64,000 nucleotides of DNA from Dyella_B nitratireducens (GTDB lineage: Bacteria; Pseudomonadota; Gammaproteobacteria; Xanthomonadales; Rhodanobacteraceae), in NCBI RefSeq assembly GCF_049532905.1, contig NZ_CP064032.1, positions 1,178,001 through 1,242,000 on the forward strand, read 5' to 3'. The translations under genes and the position numbers were made by a program. Under the pieces are notes generated by a model, which worked only from the letters and a program-made list of their open reading frames with translations, had not been told where the DNA came from and made no database searches. Below, piece by piece: positions 8,965 to 17,603 of this stretch (positions within the stretch are counted from its first letter, which is position 1; each line of letters begins with the position of its first letter).

Positions 8965-10980
8965 ATGTTCGGAAAACTTTCTCTATCGGCCATTCCTTAT
9001 CATGAGCCGATCATCATGGGCACCCTGTTGATGGTGTCCCTCGGCACCGCGGCACTGCTTGGCTGGGTCACCTTCCAGCGCAAGTGGGGTTATCTGTGGA
9101 GTGAATGGTTCACTACGGTGGACCACAAGCGCATCGGCATCATGTACGTGATCCTGGCGATCGTGATGCTGCTGCGCGGCTTTGCCGACGCCATCATGAT
9201 GCGCGCCCAGCAAGCGGTCGCTTCGGCGGATGCGGCCGGCTACCTGCCGCCGCATCACTACGATCAGATTTTCACCGCGCACGGCGTGATCATGATCTTC
9301 TTCGTGGCCATGCCGTTCGTGGTGGGCCTGATGAACCTGGTGGTGCCGCTGCAGATCGGCGCACGCGACGTGGCCTATCCGTTCCTGAACTCGCTCAGCT
9401 ACTGGCTCACCGCTTCGGGTGTGGTGCTGGTCATGATCTCGATGTTCGTGGGTGACTTTGCCGCCACCGGCTGGCTGGCGTATCCGCCGCTGTCGGAGCT
9501 GAAATTCAGTCCCACCGTAGGGGTGGATTACTACATCTGGGCACTGCAGCTATCCGGCTTGGGCACTACGCTGAGCGGTATCAACTTCATTGTGACCATC
9601 CTGCGCATGCGTACGCCGGGCATGAAGATGATGCAGATGCCGGTGTTCACCTGGACGGCGCTGGTCACCAACATCCTGATCGTGGCGGCCTTCCCGATCC
9701 TGACGGTGGCGCTGGCGCTGCTGGCAGCCGATCGCTATCTGGGCATGCACTTCTTCACCAACGAGCTTGGCGGCAACGCCATGCTGTACATCAACCTGAT
9801 CTGGATCTGGGGCCATCCCGAGGTGTACATCCTGATCCTGCCGTGCTTCGGTGTATTTTCCGAGGTCGTGGCGACGTTTAGTGGCAAGCCGCTGTTCGGC
9901 TACAAGTCGATGGTATACGCCACCGCGGGTATTGGCGTGGCGTCCTTCGTGGTGTGGCTGCATCACTTCTTCACCATGGGATCGGGCGCGGACGTGAATG
10001 CCTTCTTCGGCATCTCGACCATGATCATTTCGATCCCGACCGGCGTGAAGCTGTTCAACTGGCTGTTCACCATGTATCGCGGCCGCATCCGCTTCACCTT
10101 GCCGATGATGTGGACGGTGGCGTTCATGGTCACGTTCACCATCGGTGGCATGACTGGCGTGTTGCTGGCGGTGCCGGGTGCGGACTTCGTGCTGCATAAC
10201 AGTCTGTTCCTGATCGCGCACTTCCATAACGTGATCATCGGCGGTGTGCTGTTTGGTCTGTTTGCGGCATTGAACTACTGGTTCCCGAAGGCTTTCGGCT
10301 TCAAGTTGGAAGAGCGTTGGGGCAAAGCCTCGTTCTGGTGCTGGGTGATCGGCTTCTATATGGCCTTCATGCCGCTGTATGTGCTGGGCCTGATGGGCAT
10401 GACGCGCCGCATGAATCACTATGCGAACCCTGCGTGGCAGCCGTACCTGATCGTGGCGGCCGTCGGTGCCGTCTTCATCGCCGCGGGCATTGGTTTCATG
10501 CTGCTGCAGTTCGTGGTGAGCATCCGCAACCGCGCTGCGAATCCCGACCTGACTGGCGACCCGTGGGGCGGCCGTACGCTGGAGTGGGCGACAAGCTCGC
10601 CAGCGCCGTTCTACAACTTCGCGGTGTTGCCGAAGGTGGAAGAGCTGGATCAGTTCTGGGCCGACAAGGAACACAAGCGCGCCTACCCGCAGCATGCGCA
10701 CTACGACGATATCCATATGCCGCGCAACACGGGTGCGGGCCTGATCATGGCGGCATTCGGCACAGTGTTCGGCTTTGCCATGGTGTGGCACATCTGGTGG
10801 CTGGCCATTGGCGGTCTGCTCTGCATGATCGGCACGTTCCTCGTGCGGGCCTTCGACACCGACGTGGATTACTACGTACCGGGTGCCGAGGTCGAGAAGA
10901 TCGAGCGTGCACGCCTGGTGCCGCTGCACAAGCTGATCGAAAACGTGGGCCCGGCATCGGCCGGCGAGAAGGTGGCTTAA
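8965..10980 (+). CDS. cyoB: Cytochrome bo3 ubiquinol oxidase subunit I
   Basis: A 671-residue haem-copper oxidase catalytic subunit carrying low-spin haem b and the haem o3-CuB centre, with about 15 membrane helices. Visible family motifs are FTAHGVIMIFF (haem b His), WIWGHPEVYILILP (His-Tyr crosslink region of CuB), WLHHFFTMG (the two further CuB histidines) and IAHFHNVIIGG (haem ligands). Length is close to the E. coli protein. It pumps protons while reducing oxygen with ubiquinol. cyoC follows after 3 bp, so translation is probably coupled. Confidence 0.98.
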   Translation: MFGKLSLSAIPYHEPIIMGTLLMVSLGTAALLGWVTFQRKWGYLWSEWFTTVDHKRIGIMYVILAIVMLLRGFADAIMMRAQQAVASADAAGYLPPHHYDQIFTAHGVIMIFFVAMPFVVGLMNLVVPLQIGARDVAYPFLNSLSYWLTASGVVLVMISMFVGDFAATGWLAYPPLSELKFSPTVGVDYYIWALQLSGLGTTLSGINFIVTILRMRTPGMKMMQMPVFTWTALVTNILIVAAFPILTVALALLAADRYLGMHFFTNELGGNAMLYINLIWIWGHPEVYILILPCFGVFSEVVATFSGKPLFGYKSMVYATAGIGVASFVVWLHHFFTMGSGADVNAFFGISTMIISIPTGVKLFNWLFTMYRGRIRFTLPMMWTVAFMVTFTIGGMTGVLLAVPGADFVLHNSLFLIAHFHNVIIGGVLFGLFAALNYWFPKAFGFKLEERWGKASFWCWVIGFYMAFMPLYVLGLMGMTRRMNHYANPAWQPYLIVAAVGAVFIAAGIGFMLLQFVVSIRNRAANPDLTGDPWGGRTLEWATSSPAPFYNFAVLPKVEELDQFWADKEHKRAYPQHAHYDDIHMPRNTGAGLIMAAFGTVFGFAMVWHIWWLAIGGLLCMIGTFLVRAFDTDVDYYVPGAEVEKIERARLVPLHKLIENVGPASAGEKVA

Positions 10981-10983
10981 ACC

Positions 10984-11604
10984 ATGAGTACCGCAATTAC
11001 TGCTAACGGCGCCGTCGCACACGGCGGTGCCCACGAGCATCACGACGACGGTTCCAAGACCTTGCTGGGTTTCTGGATCTACCTGATGAGCGACTGCCTG
11101 ATCTTCTCGGGCCTGTTCGCCACCTTCGCCGTGCTGGGACACGCCACCGCCGGTGGTCCGACCGGCAAGGAGCTGTTCAATCTCAAGTTCGTGTTCGGCG
11201 AAACCATGCTGCTGCTGATCAGCAGCTTCACCTTCGGCTTGGCCATGCTGAACATGCACGCGGGCAAGCGCGGCAAGGTGATCGCCTGGTTGTTCGTCAC
11301 CTTCCTGTTCGGTGCAGGCTTCGTGGGCATGGAAGTCTACGAATTCCACCACCTGATAGCGTTCGAGAACGCGGGCCCAAGCCGCAGCGCCTTCCTTTCG
11401 GCGTATTTCGGCCTGGTCGGTACGCACGGTTTGCACGTTACCTCCGGCTTGATCTGGCTGGCAGTGATGATGGTGATGGTGGGCAAGTTCGGTCTCAACG
11501 ATGCCGTGCAGCGCCGCCTGTCGTGCCTGAGCTTGTTCTGGCACTTCCTGGATCTGGTGTGGATCTGCGTGTTCAGTTTCGTCTATCTGTTCGGAGTGCT
11601 CTGA
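10984..11604 (+). CDS. cyoC: Cytochrome bo3 ubiquinol oxidase subunit III
   Basis: A 206-residue integral membrane subunit with five predicted helices, matching the short quinol-oxidase form of COX3. The His-rich N-terminus (AHGGAHEHHDD) is followed by LLGFWIYLMSDCLIFSGLFA, and the C-terminus holds the conserved FWHFLDLVWICVF segment. It stabilises the oxidase complex. cyoD begins 2 bp after its stop codon. Confidence 0.96.
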   Translation: MSTAITANGAVAHGGAHEHHDDGSKTLLGFWIYLMSDCLIFSGLFATFAVLGHATAGGPTGKELFNLKFVFGETMLLLISSFTFGLAMLNMHAGKRGKVIAWLFVTFLFGAGFVGMEVYEFHHLIAFENAGPSRSAFLSAYFGLVGTHGLHVTSGLIWLAVMMVMVGKFGLNDAVQRRLSCLSLFWHFLDLVWICVFSFVYLFGVL

Positions 11605-11605
11605 A

Positions 11606-11977
11606 ATGTCGAGCCAACATGGTCATTCTGATGCCCACGCACACAACGCACACGGTAGCCTGAAGAGCTACACCGTCGGCTTTGCGCTGTCGCTGATTCT
11701 CACGGTGCTGTCGTTCGGCTGCGTGATGAGCGGGGCAGTGCCGCAGCACCTGGTGGCGCCGGGCATCGTGGTGTTCTGCATTGCGCAGTTGCTGGTGCAG
11801 TTGGCGTTCTTCCTGCACATGAGCGCTGCCCCGGGGCAGCGCGACAACCTGTCGATCGGCGTATTCACCTTGCTTATCATCGCCATCGTGGTGGTGGGTT
11901 CGTTGTGGGTGATGCACAACATGAACCTCTACATGATGCATCCGGTGACGCAGTCCATGTCCTCAAGCATCGGCTAA
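11606..11977 (+). CDS. cyoD: Cytochrome bo3 ubiquinol oxidase subunit IV
   Basis: A 123-residue subunit with three membrane helices and a His-rich N-terminus (SSQHGHSDAHAHNAHG). The LAFFLHM-type segment (LVQLAFFLHMS) is typical of CyoD. It assists assembly of the CuB centre in E. coli. Last gene of the operon: two hairpin terminators follow, and no cyoE (haem O synthase) is present downstream, unlike E. coli. Confidence 0.95.
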   Translation: MSSQHGHSDAHAHNAHGSLKSYTVGFALSLILTVLSFGCVMSGAVPQHLVAPGIVVFCIAQLLVQLAFFLHMSAAPGQRDNLSIGVFTLLIIAIVVVGSLWVMHNMNLYMMHPVTQSMSSSIG

Positions 11978-11987
11978 AGGCGTATGC

Positions 11988-12027
11988 GATCCCGCCCATC
12001 TCTGTGGGCGGGATCGTGGGTCTTTTT
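11988..12027 (+). terminator. Terminator after the cyo operon
   Basis: An 11-bp stem GATCCCGCCCA / TGGGCGGGATC (11988-11998 and 12005-12015) followed by GTGGGTCTTTTT. It lies 11 bp past the cyoD stop. Confidence 0.85.
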
Positions 12028-12045
12028 GTACCGACCCGAAGAATG

Positions 12046-12072
12046 AGCCTCCCCGTGCGGGAGGCTTTTTTT
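12046..12072 (+). terminator. Second terminator after the cyo operon
   Basis: An 8-bp stem AGCCTCCC / GGGAGGCT (12046-12053 and 12059-12066) followed by a T run to 12072. Between here and the terpene synthase start at 12331 I see only a small hairpin (GCAGC/GCTGC near 12076-12090) and no gene. Confidence 0.85.
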
Positions 12073-12330
12073 ATGCGCAGCTTCTTTGCTGCGGCGTAGT
12101 GCTCGAAATGAATTGCATGAAATAAGAAGGGGGACACGTTGCCGATTAGGTTTTTAACGGCAATTTATTCCAAGGTTTATAGCTGCACGCATAGCATCAG
12201 CTGCGTGCCGATACGGGTGCGACTCCTAAGTTGCGAGTGCCGCTCGGAGCGTGAATGCGCTAGGTGGTACGTGTCGCCTTGTCGATAGTCATTCGTTGCT
12301 GCAGTCACTTCTCGCCACACGAGGTGGACG

Positions 12331-13347
12331 ATGGGAATGGATTCGGTTAACGAGTTGCGGATGCAGGCTCCGGCGAGCTCGCGCATGCCTGTACGCCATA
12401 AGCTAAGTCTTTCGCATGTGAAACTTTCGCCCTATGCGTATGAAGTAGAGCGCGAAACGATTGCCTGGATGGAGGTCTCGGGCCTTATCCCTGATGAGCG
12501 TTATCTAGAAAGCGTGAGCAACATGGCGGTGTGGGGATACGCAGGCTTTTCACATCCCTTTGCCAAAAACGAAGAGCTTTTGCTGTATTCGAAATACATC
12601 ACCTTATGGTTGCTCTGGGACGACGTGGTGGTGGAAAGGGCCACGGATCTGAGTGCCATCTTGCATGGCTTGGCGAATGCATTTCGATGGGATAGCGGCA
12701 CCTGGCACGAAAAGGACCCCTATCTACGAGCTTGGAGGTCGATCGTAGAAGGCTACAAAGGATTGGGCGTTTCTCCCGACTATCTGCACCGGCTCAATCG
12801 AAAGATGGGTACCTGGGTGAAGACGGTCGCCTGCGAAAATCAGTCCGTATGTTCGGCTGGCGTGGTGAATCCTTGGTCTCATCTACGCAGGCGCCTCGTC
12901 ACGATCGGCGTGATTCCTACCGCGCAGCTTCTCGATCTGGATGTTGGGGACGTGGATTGCGTGCCGGTGGCCCGGCGCGTCGTGATGGCGGCGTCCGCCG
13001 TCGTCGCTATCGTGAATGAACTGGTAAGTGTGGAAAAGGACGCCGATCGCGTAAATCTCGTTGCGCTGGTTCAGAACCGGCATCAATGCGATGTCGAATC
13101 GGCATACGACCGGGTGGTTGGCATGTGCCGCACGGAGTTGGCGAAACTGTCAGCCTTGGTCGATGCACTGCCTGCCGGGCTGCAAGGGTGGGGCCGGCTC
13201 ATGCTTCACATGGCCGAGGGTTTCAGTTATTGGCATTTTGTTTGCCCGCGCTATGACCGGAAGCGCATTACCTGCCAAATTCCATCCACTTGCCAAAAGC
13301 CGCCGGCTCTCGTCGAACGAGCACTGCCCGCTGTCCTTAGCCCGTAG
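12331..13347 (+). CDS. Class I terpene synthase (bacterial sesquiterpene-synthase type)
   Basis: A 338-residue single-domain terpene cyclase. The Asp-rich Mg2+ motif is WDDVVVE at about residue 96. The second metal motif, NELVSVEKD at about 233, matches the bacterial NSE pattern with Asp instead of the last Glu. An Arg that would sense diphosphate lies upstream (SHLRRRL), and the C-terminal RY pair is present (FVCPRYDR at about 305). These elements predict ionisation and cyclisation of a prenyl diphosphate such as farnesyl diphosphate; the product cannot be told. No prenyltransferase or P450 lies beside it. The TAG stop codon belongs to an inverted-repeat element beginning at 13344. More A/T-rich than its neighbours, so probably acquired. 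Confidence 0.88.
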   Translation: MGMDSVNELRMQAPASSRMPVRHKLSLSHVKLSPYAYEVERETIAWMEVSGLIPDERYLESVSNMAVWGYAGFSHPFAKNEELLLYSKYITLWLLWDDVVVERATDLSAILHGLANAFRWDSGTWHEKDPYLRAWRSIVEGYKGLGVSPDYLHRLNRKMGTWVKTVACENQSVCSAGVVNPWSHLRRRLVTIGVIPTAQLLDLDVGDVDCVPVARRVVMAASAVVAIVNELVSVEKDADRVNLVALVQNRHQCDVESAYDRVVGMCRTELAKLSALVDALPAGLQGWGRLMLHMAEGFSYWHFVCPRYDRKRITCQIPSTCQKPPALVERALPAVLSP

Positions 13348-13418
13348 GTTGGGTTAGCGCAGCGTAACCCAACATTCGAGGCGGCATCGTTGGGTTACGC
13401 TGCGCTAACCCAACCTAC
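13344..13418. repeat. Inverted repeat element, subfamily B, copy 1
   Basis: About 30-bp perfect terminal inverted arms beginning GTAGGTTGGGTTAGCGCAGC and ending with its reverse complement. Each arm can itself fold, because GGGTTAGCGC and GCGTAACCC nearly pair. The left TAG (13345-13347) is the stop codon of the terpene synthase gene. A second copy of this subfamily is at 33912-33986. Confidence 0.95.
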
Positions 13419-13531
13419 AAATGGGCTGACCGGCGTCCTGCAACAGAATATTTCGGCCTTTGTCCGCGCAGCCATCTCGCGGTAGAAGCGATCTGCCGCT
13501 AAAATGCCGATTTCCAGCACGGCTGCTTTCC

Positions 13532-15205
13532 ATGACCCCCCTGATTTTCGTCACTGGCGGTGTGGTGTCCTCGCTTGGCAAGGGCATCGCGGCGGCGTCG
13601 CTCGCGTCCATTCTTGAGGCCCGGGGCCTCTCGGTCACCATGATGAAGCTCGATCCCTACATCAATGTGGATCCGGGCACCATGAGTCCGTTCCAGCACG
13701 GCGAGGTCTATGTGACCGACGACGGCGCCGAGACCGACCTGGACCTTGGCCATTACGAGCGTTTCGTCCATACCCGCCTCACCGGCAAGAATTCCATCAC
13801 CACCGGCAAGATCTACGAATCGGTCATCCGCAAGGAGCGCCGTGGCGACTACCTGGGTGCCACCGTTCAGGTCATTCCGCACATCACCGACGAGATCAAG
13901 CACTGCATCCACGAGGCCACCCGTGGCTTCGATGTGGCCCTGGTCGAGATCGGCGGCACGGTGGGCGATATCGAGTCCCAGCCCTTCCTGGAGGCGATCC
14001 GCCAGCTGCGCATCGAGCATGGCCCGGAAAAGTGCCTGTTCATGCACCTGACCCTGGTGCCGTACATCAAGGCCGCTGGCGAGATCAAAACCAAGCCAAC
14101 CCAGCACTCGGTGAAGGAGCTGCGCTCCATCGGTATCCAGCCGGACATCCTGCTGTGCCGCTGCGAACAGCCGCTGCCGGATAGCGAGCGCCGCAAAATC
14201 GCGCTGTTCACCAATGTGCCGGAGCAGGCAGTGATCAGTGCGGCCGATGTGGACATCATCTACAAGCAGCCGCTTTGGCTGCATCAGCAGGGCCTGGATG
14301 ACATCGTCGTCAAGAAGATGGGCCTCGACGCCAAGCCGGCTGATCTTTCCGGCTGGCAGCGTACGGTGGATGCGGTTGAGCACCCGAAGGACGAGGTCAC
14401 GGTCGCCATCGTTGGCAAATACGTTGAGCACAAGGATGCCTACAAGTCGCTGGGTGAGGCGTTGCGCCATGGCGGGATCAAGCAGCAGACGCGCGTAAAC
14501 CTGAAGTGGATCGACTCCGAGCAGATCGAAGCCGAAGGTGCGGCCAAGGTGCTCAGTGGCGTTGATGCGATCCTGGTGCCTGGCGGCTTCGGCAAGCGCG
14601 GCTTCGAGGGCAAGATTCTGGCCTCCAAGTACGCGCGCGAGCATGGCGTGCCGTATTTCGGCATCTGCTACGGCATGCATGCGGCGGTGGTGGATTTTGC
14701 GCGCAACGTGGCCAATCTGGCGGACGCCGATTCCAGCGAGAACGACCGCCACACGCCGAATCCAGTGATCGGACTGATCACCGAATGGACCACGGCGACC
14801 GGCGAAGTCGAGCAGCGCAGCGAGCGCTCTGATCTTGGCGGCACCATGCGCCTGGGTGCCCAGGAATGCCGCCTCAAGGCCGGTACGCTGGCGCGCCAGC
14901 TTTATGGGCAGGACATCGTGCGTGAGCGCCATCGCCATCGCTATGAATTCAACAACCGCTATCGCCAATCGTTCGAAGATCTGGGCATGGTGATTTCGGG
15001 CAAGTCGATGGACGATCTGCTGGTGGAAATCGTCGAACTGCCGATGCAGAAGCATCCGTGGTTCCTTGGCTGTCAGGCGCATCCGGAGTTCACCTCCACG
15101 CCGCGTGACGGCCATCCGTTGTTTATCGGTTTCGTGCGCGCCGCGCGGGAATTCAAAGCCGTGCGCGACGGCGAAAAGCTGGCTGCAAAGGAGTCGGTTG
15201 CATGA
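13532..15205 (+). CDS. pyrG: CTP synthase
   Basis: A 557-residue enzyme that aminates UTP to CTP with glutamine and ATP. The start is ATG 13532, giving MTPLIFVTGGVVSSLGKGI, the invariant family N-terminus with its P-loop; an upstream in-frame extension to 13460 is not conserved. The synthase domain spans about 1-270, with LDPYINVDPGTMSPFQHGEV. The class I glutamine amidotransferase domain follows, with the nucleophile in FGICYGMH and the His-Pro-Glu end of the triad in AHPEFTSTP. The last four bases overlap kdsA (ATGA), so the two are translationally coupled. The same order occurs across gammaproteobacteria. Confidence 0.98.
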   Translation: MTPLIFVTGGVVSSLGKGIAAASLASILEARGLSVTMMKLDPYINVDPGTMSPFQHGEVYVTDDGAETDLDLGHYERFVHTRLTGKNSITTGKIYESVIRKERRGDYLGATVQVIPHITDEIKHCIHEATRGFDVALVEIGGTVGDIESQPFLEAIRQLRIEHGPEKCLFMHLTLVPYIKAAGEIKTKPTQHSVKELRSIGIQPDILLCRCEQPLPDSERRKIALFTNVPEQAVISAADVDIIYKQPLWLHQQGLDDIVVKKMGLDAKPADLSGWQRTVDAVEHPKDEVTVAIVGKYVEHKDAYKSLGEALRHGGIKQQTRVNLKWIDSEQIEAEGAAKVLSGVDAILVPGGFGKRGFEGKILASKYAREHGVPYFGICYGMHAAVVDFARNVANLADADSSENDRHTPNPVIGLITEWTTATGEVEQRSERSDLGGTMRLGAQECRLKAGTLARQLYGQDIVRERHRHRYEFNNRYRQSFEDLGMVISGKSMDDLLVEIVELPMQKHPWFLGCQAHPEFTSTPRDGHPLFIGFVRAAREFKAVRDGEKLAAKESVA

Positions 15206-16035
15206 AGTTGTGCGGTTTCGAGGTCGGCCTGAATCAGCCGCTGTTCCTGATCGCTGGCCCTTGTGTGGTGGAATCCGAACAACTGCAGCTCGATACGGCG
15301 GGCAAGCTGAAGGAAATCACCAGCCGGCTCGGCATCAACTTCATCTTCAAATCCAGCTTCGACAAAGCCAACCGTTCGTCGGGCAGTAGCTTTCGGGGTC
15401 TTGGCATGGAAGAAGGCCTGCGCATTCTGGCGGAAGTGAAGCGGCAGGTGGGCGTGCCGGTACTTACCGACGTGCACGAATACACACCGATGGATGAAGT
15501 GGCTGCGGTGGTGGACGTGCTGCAGACGCCCGCCTTCCTCTGCCGTCAGACCGATTTCATCCAGAAGGTGGCCCGCGCCGGCAAGCCGGTGAACATCAAG
15601 AAAGGCCAGTTTCTCGCACCATGGGACATGAAGAACGTCGTGGCCAAGGCCAAGGATGTCGGCAACGATGACATTCTGGTCTGCGAACGCGGTGCCAGCT
15701 TCGGTTACAACAATCTCGTTTCCGACATGCGCTCCCTGAGCGTGATGCGTGAAACGGGCTGTCCGGTAGTGTTCGATGCTACGCACTCGGTGCAGTTGCC
15801 GGGTGGGCAAGGCACCAGTTCAGGTGGTCAGCGCGAATTCGTGCCGGTGCTGGCGCGCGCAGCGGTCGCGGTGGGCATTGCCGGCTTGTTTGCGGAGACT
15901 CATCCAGACCCGAGCAAGGCACTCAGCGACGGGCCGAATGCCTGGCCGCTGGGCAAGATGGAAGCGTTGTTACAGACGCTGCTCGAGCTCGACCAGGTCA
16001 CCAAGCGCCACGGTTTCCTCGAGAGCACGCTTTAG
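15202..16035 (+). CDS. kdsA: 3-deoxy-8-phosphooctulonate synthase
   Basis: A 277-residue TIM-barrel enzyme that condenses phosphoenolpyruvate with arabinose 5-phosphate to give KDO 8-phosphate for lipopolysaccharide. Family motifs are IAGPCVVESE at the N-terminus, FKSSFDKANRSS, the TDVHE segment, and DATHSVQLPGG near the C-terminus. The Asn in KPVNIKKGQFLAPW marks a metal-independent type. It overlaps pyrG by 4 bp and is in the same operon as the small membrane gene and eno. kdsB is at 53.7 kb of this window. Confidence 0.97.
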   Translation: MKLCGFEVGLNQPLFLIAGPCVVESEQLQLDTAGKLKEITSRLGINFIFKSSFDKANRSSGSSFRGLGMEEGLRILAEVKRQVGVPVLTDVHEYTPMDEVAAVVDVLQTPAFLCRQTDFIQKVARAGKPVNIKKGQFLAPWDMKNVVAKAKDVGNDDILVCERGASFGYNNLVSDMRSLSVMRETGCPVVFDATHSVQLPGGQGTSSGGQREFVPVLARAAVAVGIAGLFAETHPDPSKALSDGPNAWPLGKMEALLQTLLELDQVTKRHGFLESTL

Positions 16036-16048
16036 CCTAAGGACGCGC

Positions 16049-16264
16049 ATGGCCACAGACGAATCGCTGATCCGATTACTGACTGAGATTCGCGATATTC
16101 AGCGCGAGCATTTGGAGCTGTATCGGAAACACAGCGAACTGGCCATCGCCAAGCAGGAGCAGGCGCTAGATGTCACCCGGCGCTTCCAGAAGTTCTACCG
16201 CATGGTGGTCGCGGTGCTGTTCGTGGGCATCGCGGTCCTGATGTTTTGGCTCTTCAAGCACTAA
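16049..16264 (+). CDS. Small single-span membrane protein between kdsA and eno
   Basis: A 71-residue protein starting at ATG 16049 with AAGGA upstream. Residues 1-45 are charged and helical (RDIQREHLELYRKHSELAIAKQEQAL), probably a short coiled coil. Residues 49-68 form one membrane helix (MVVAVLFVGIAVLMFWLF), with the N-terminus inferred to be cytoplasmic. It starts 13 bp after kdsA and ends 20 bp before eno, so it is part of the operon. I recall a similar small gene at this place in xanthomonads, but its function is not known to me. Confidence 0.8.
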   Translation: MATDESLIRLLTEIRDIQREHLELYRKHSELAIAKQEQALDVTRRFQKFYRMVVAVLFVGIAVLMFWLFKH

Positions 16265-16284
16265 TCGATTAGGGATACGACTCA

Positions 16285-17583
16285 ATGACGACGCAGATCA
16301 CCAACATCCACGCCCGTGAAATCCTCGACTCCCGCGGCAACCCCACGCTCGAAGCAGAAGTAACGCTGGCCAGTGGCGCATTCGGTCGCGCTGCGGTGCC
16401 GAGCGGCGCATCGACCGGCACGCGCGAAGCGGTGGAACTGCGCGATGGCGATAAATCGCGTTACCTGGGCAAGGGCGTGAAAAAGGCAGTCGGCAACGTC
16501 AACGGCGAAATCGCCAACACGCTGAAAGGTTTCGATGCGGTCGATCAGAAAGGTCTGGACAAGAAGCTGATCGACCTCGATGGCACGCCAAACAAGGGGC
16601 GTCTTGGTGCGAACGCACTGCTCGGCGTCTCCATGGCTGCCGCGCATGCCGTGGCGGCTTCGCGTCACGAACCGCTGTGGAAGTACCTCTCCCACGGCAA
16701 GCCGGGCGCGCTGCCCGTGCCGATGATGAACATCATCAATGGTGGTGCCCATGCCGACAACAACGTCGACGTGCAGGAATTCATGGTGCTGCCGGTGGGC
16801 CTGCCGAGCTTTTCAGAAGCGTTGCGTGCCGGCACGGAAATCTTCCATGCGCTGAAGAGCGTGCTGAAAGGCAAGGGCCTCAACACGGCGGTGGGTGACG
16901 AAGGCGGCTTCGCGCCAAACCTGCGTTCCAACATCGAAGCGCTGGATACCATCCTCGAAGCTGTGAACAAGAGCGGCTACAAGATCGGCAGCGACATCCT
17001 GCTCGGCCTCGACGTCGCCAGTTCCGAATTCTTCAAGGACGGCAAGTACGATCTGGAAGGCGAGGGCAAGGTTTACACGCCGGCGCAGTTCGTCGATCTG
17101 CTGGCAAGCTGGGCACAGCAATATCCGATCGTCACCATCGAAGACGGCATGGCTGAGGGTGACTGGGACGGCTGGAAGCTCCTCACCGACAAGATCGGTA
17201 ACAAGGTGCAGCTGGTCGGCGACGATCTGTTTGTGACCAATCCGTCGATCTTCCGCGAAGGCATCGAGAAGAAGGTCGCCAATGCGATCCTGATCAAGGT
17301 GAACCAGATTGGTACGCTGTCGGAAACCTTGGAAGCCATCGCCATGGCCGACGCAGCCAAGTACGCGGCGATCGTCTCGCATCGCTCCGGCGAAACCGAA
17401 GACACCACCATCTCCGACATCGCCGTCGCCACTACCGCCACGCAGATCAAGACCGGTTCGTTGTGCCGCACTGACCGCGTGGCGAAGTACAACCAGCTGC
17501 TGCGCATCGAAGAAGCACTGGGCGCCGAGGCTCGCTACGCTGGCCGCAATGCGTTCCCGAGCCTGACTCATTTGCCTGGCTGA
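16285..17583 (+). CDS. eno: Enolase
   Basis: A 432-residue glycolytic enzyme that converts 2-phosphoglycerate to phosphoenolpyruvate, here placed beside PEP-using kdsA. Signature elements are AREILDSRGNPTLE at the N-terminus, PSGASTGTREAVELRDGD, the metal ligands in LLGLDVASSEF, TIEDGMAEGDWDGW and VGDDLFVTNP, the catalytic Lys in AILIKVNQIGTLSET, and SHRSGETEDTTISD. Full length. ftsB follows after 20 bp. Confidence 0.98.
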   Translation: MTTQITNIHAREILDSRGNPTLEAEVTLASGAFGRAAVPSGASTGTREAVELRDGDKSRYLGKGVKKAVGNVNGEIANTLKGFDAVDQKGLDKKLIDLDGTPNKGRLGANALLGVSMAAAHAVAASRHEPLWKYLSHGKPGALPVPMMNIINGGAHADNNVDVQEFMVLPVGLPSFSEALRAGTEIFHALKSVLKGKGLNTAVGDEGGFAPNLRSNIEALDTILEAVNKSGYKIGSDILLGLDVASSEFFKDGKYDLEGEGKVYTPAQFVDLLASWAQQYPIVTIEDGMAEGDWDGWKLLTDKIGNKVQLVGDDLFVTNPSIFREGIEKKVANAILIKVNQIGTLSETLEAIAMADAAKYAAIVSHRSGETEDTTISDIAVATTATQIKTGSLCRTDRVAKYNQLLRIEEALGAEARYAGRNAFPSLTHLPG

Positions 17584-17603
17584 GCGAGGTTATCGCCTGA
17601 ATC

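Noticed and set aside
9550..11544. 664-codon open frame on the minus strand across cyoB and cyoC
   Set aside because: Antisense to two clear oxidase genes. Its His/Gln/Ala-rich composition is what results from reading high-GC genes backwards.
12331..13347. Terpene synthase start or end taken as a pseudogene because the stop comes from a repeat
   Set aside because: All catalytic motifs, including the C-terminal RY pair, are present before the stop, so the enzyme is probably intact.
13499..15115. 538-codon minus-strand frame antisense to pyrG
   Set aside because: CTP synthase on the plus strand is unambiguous; the reverse frame has no family features.
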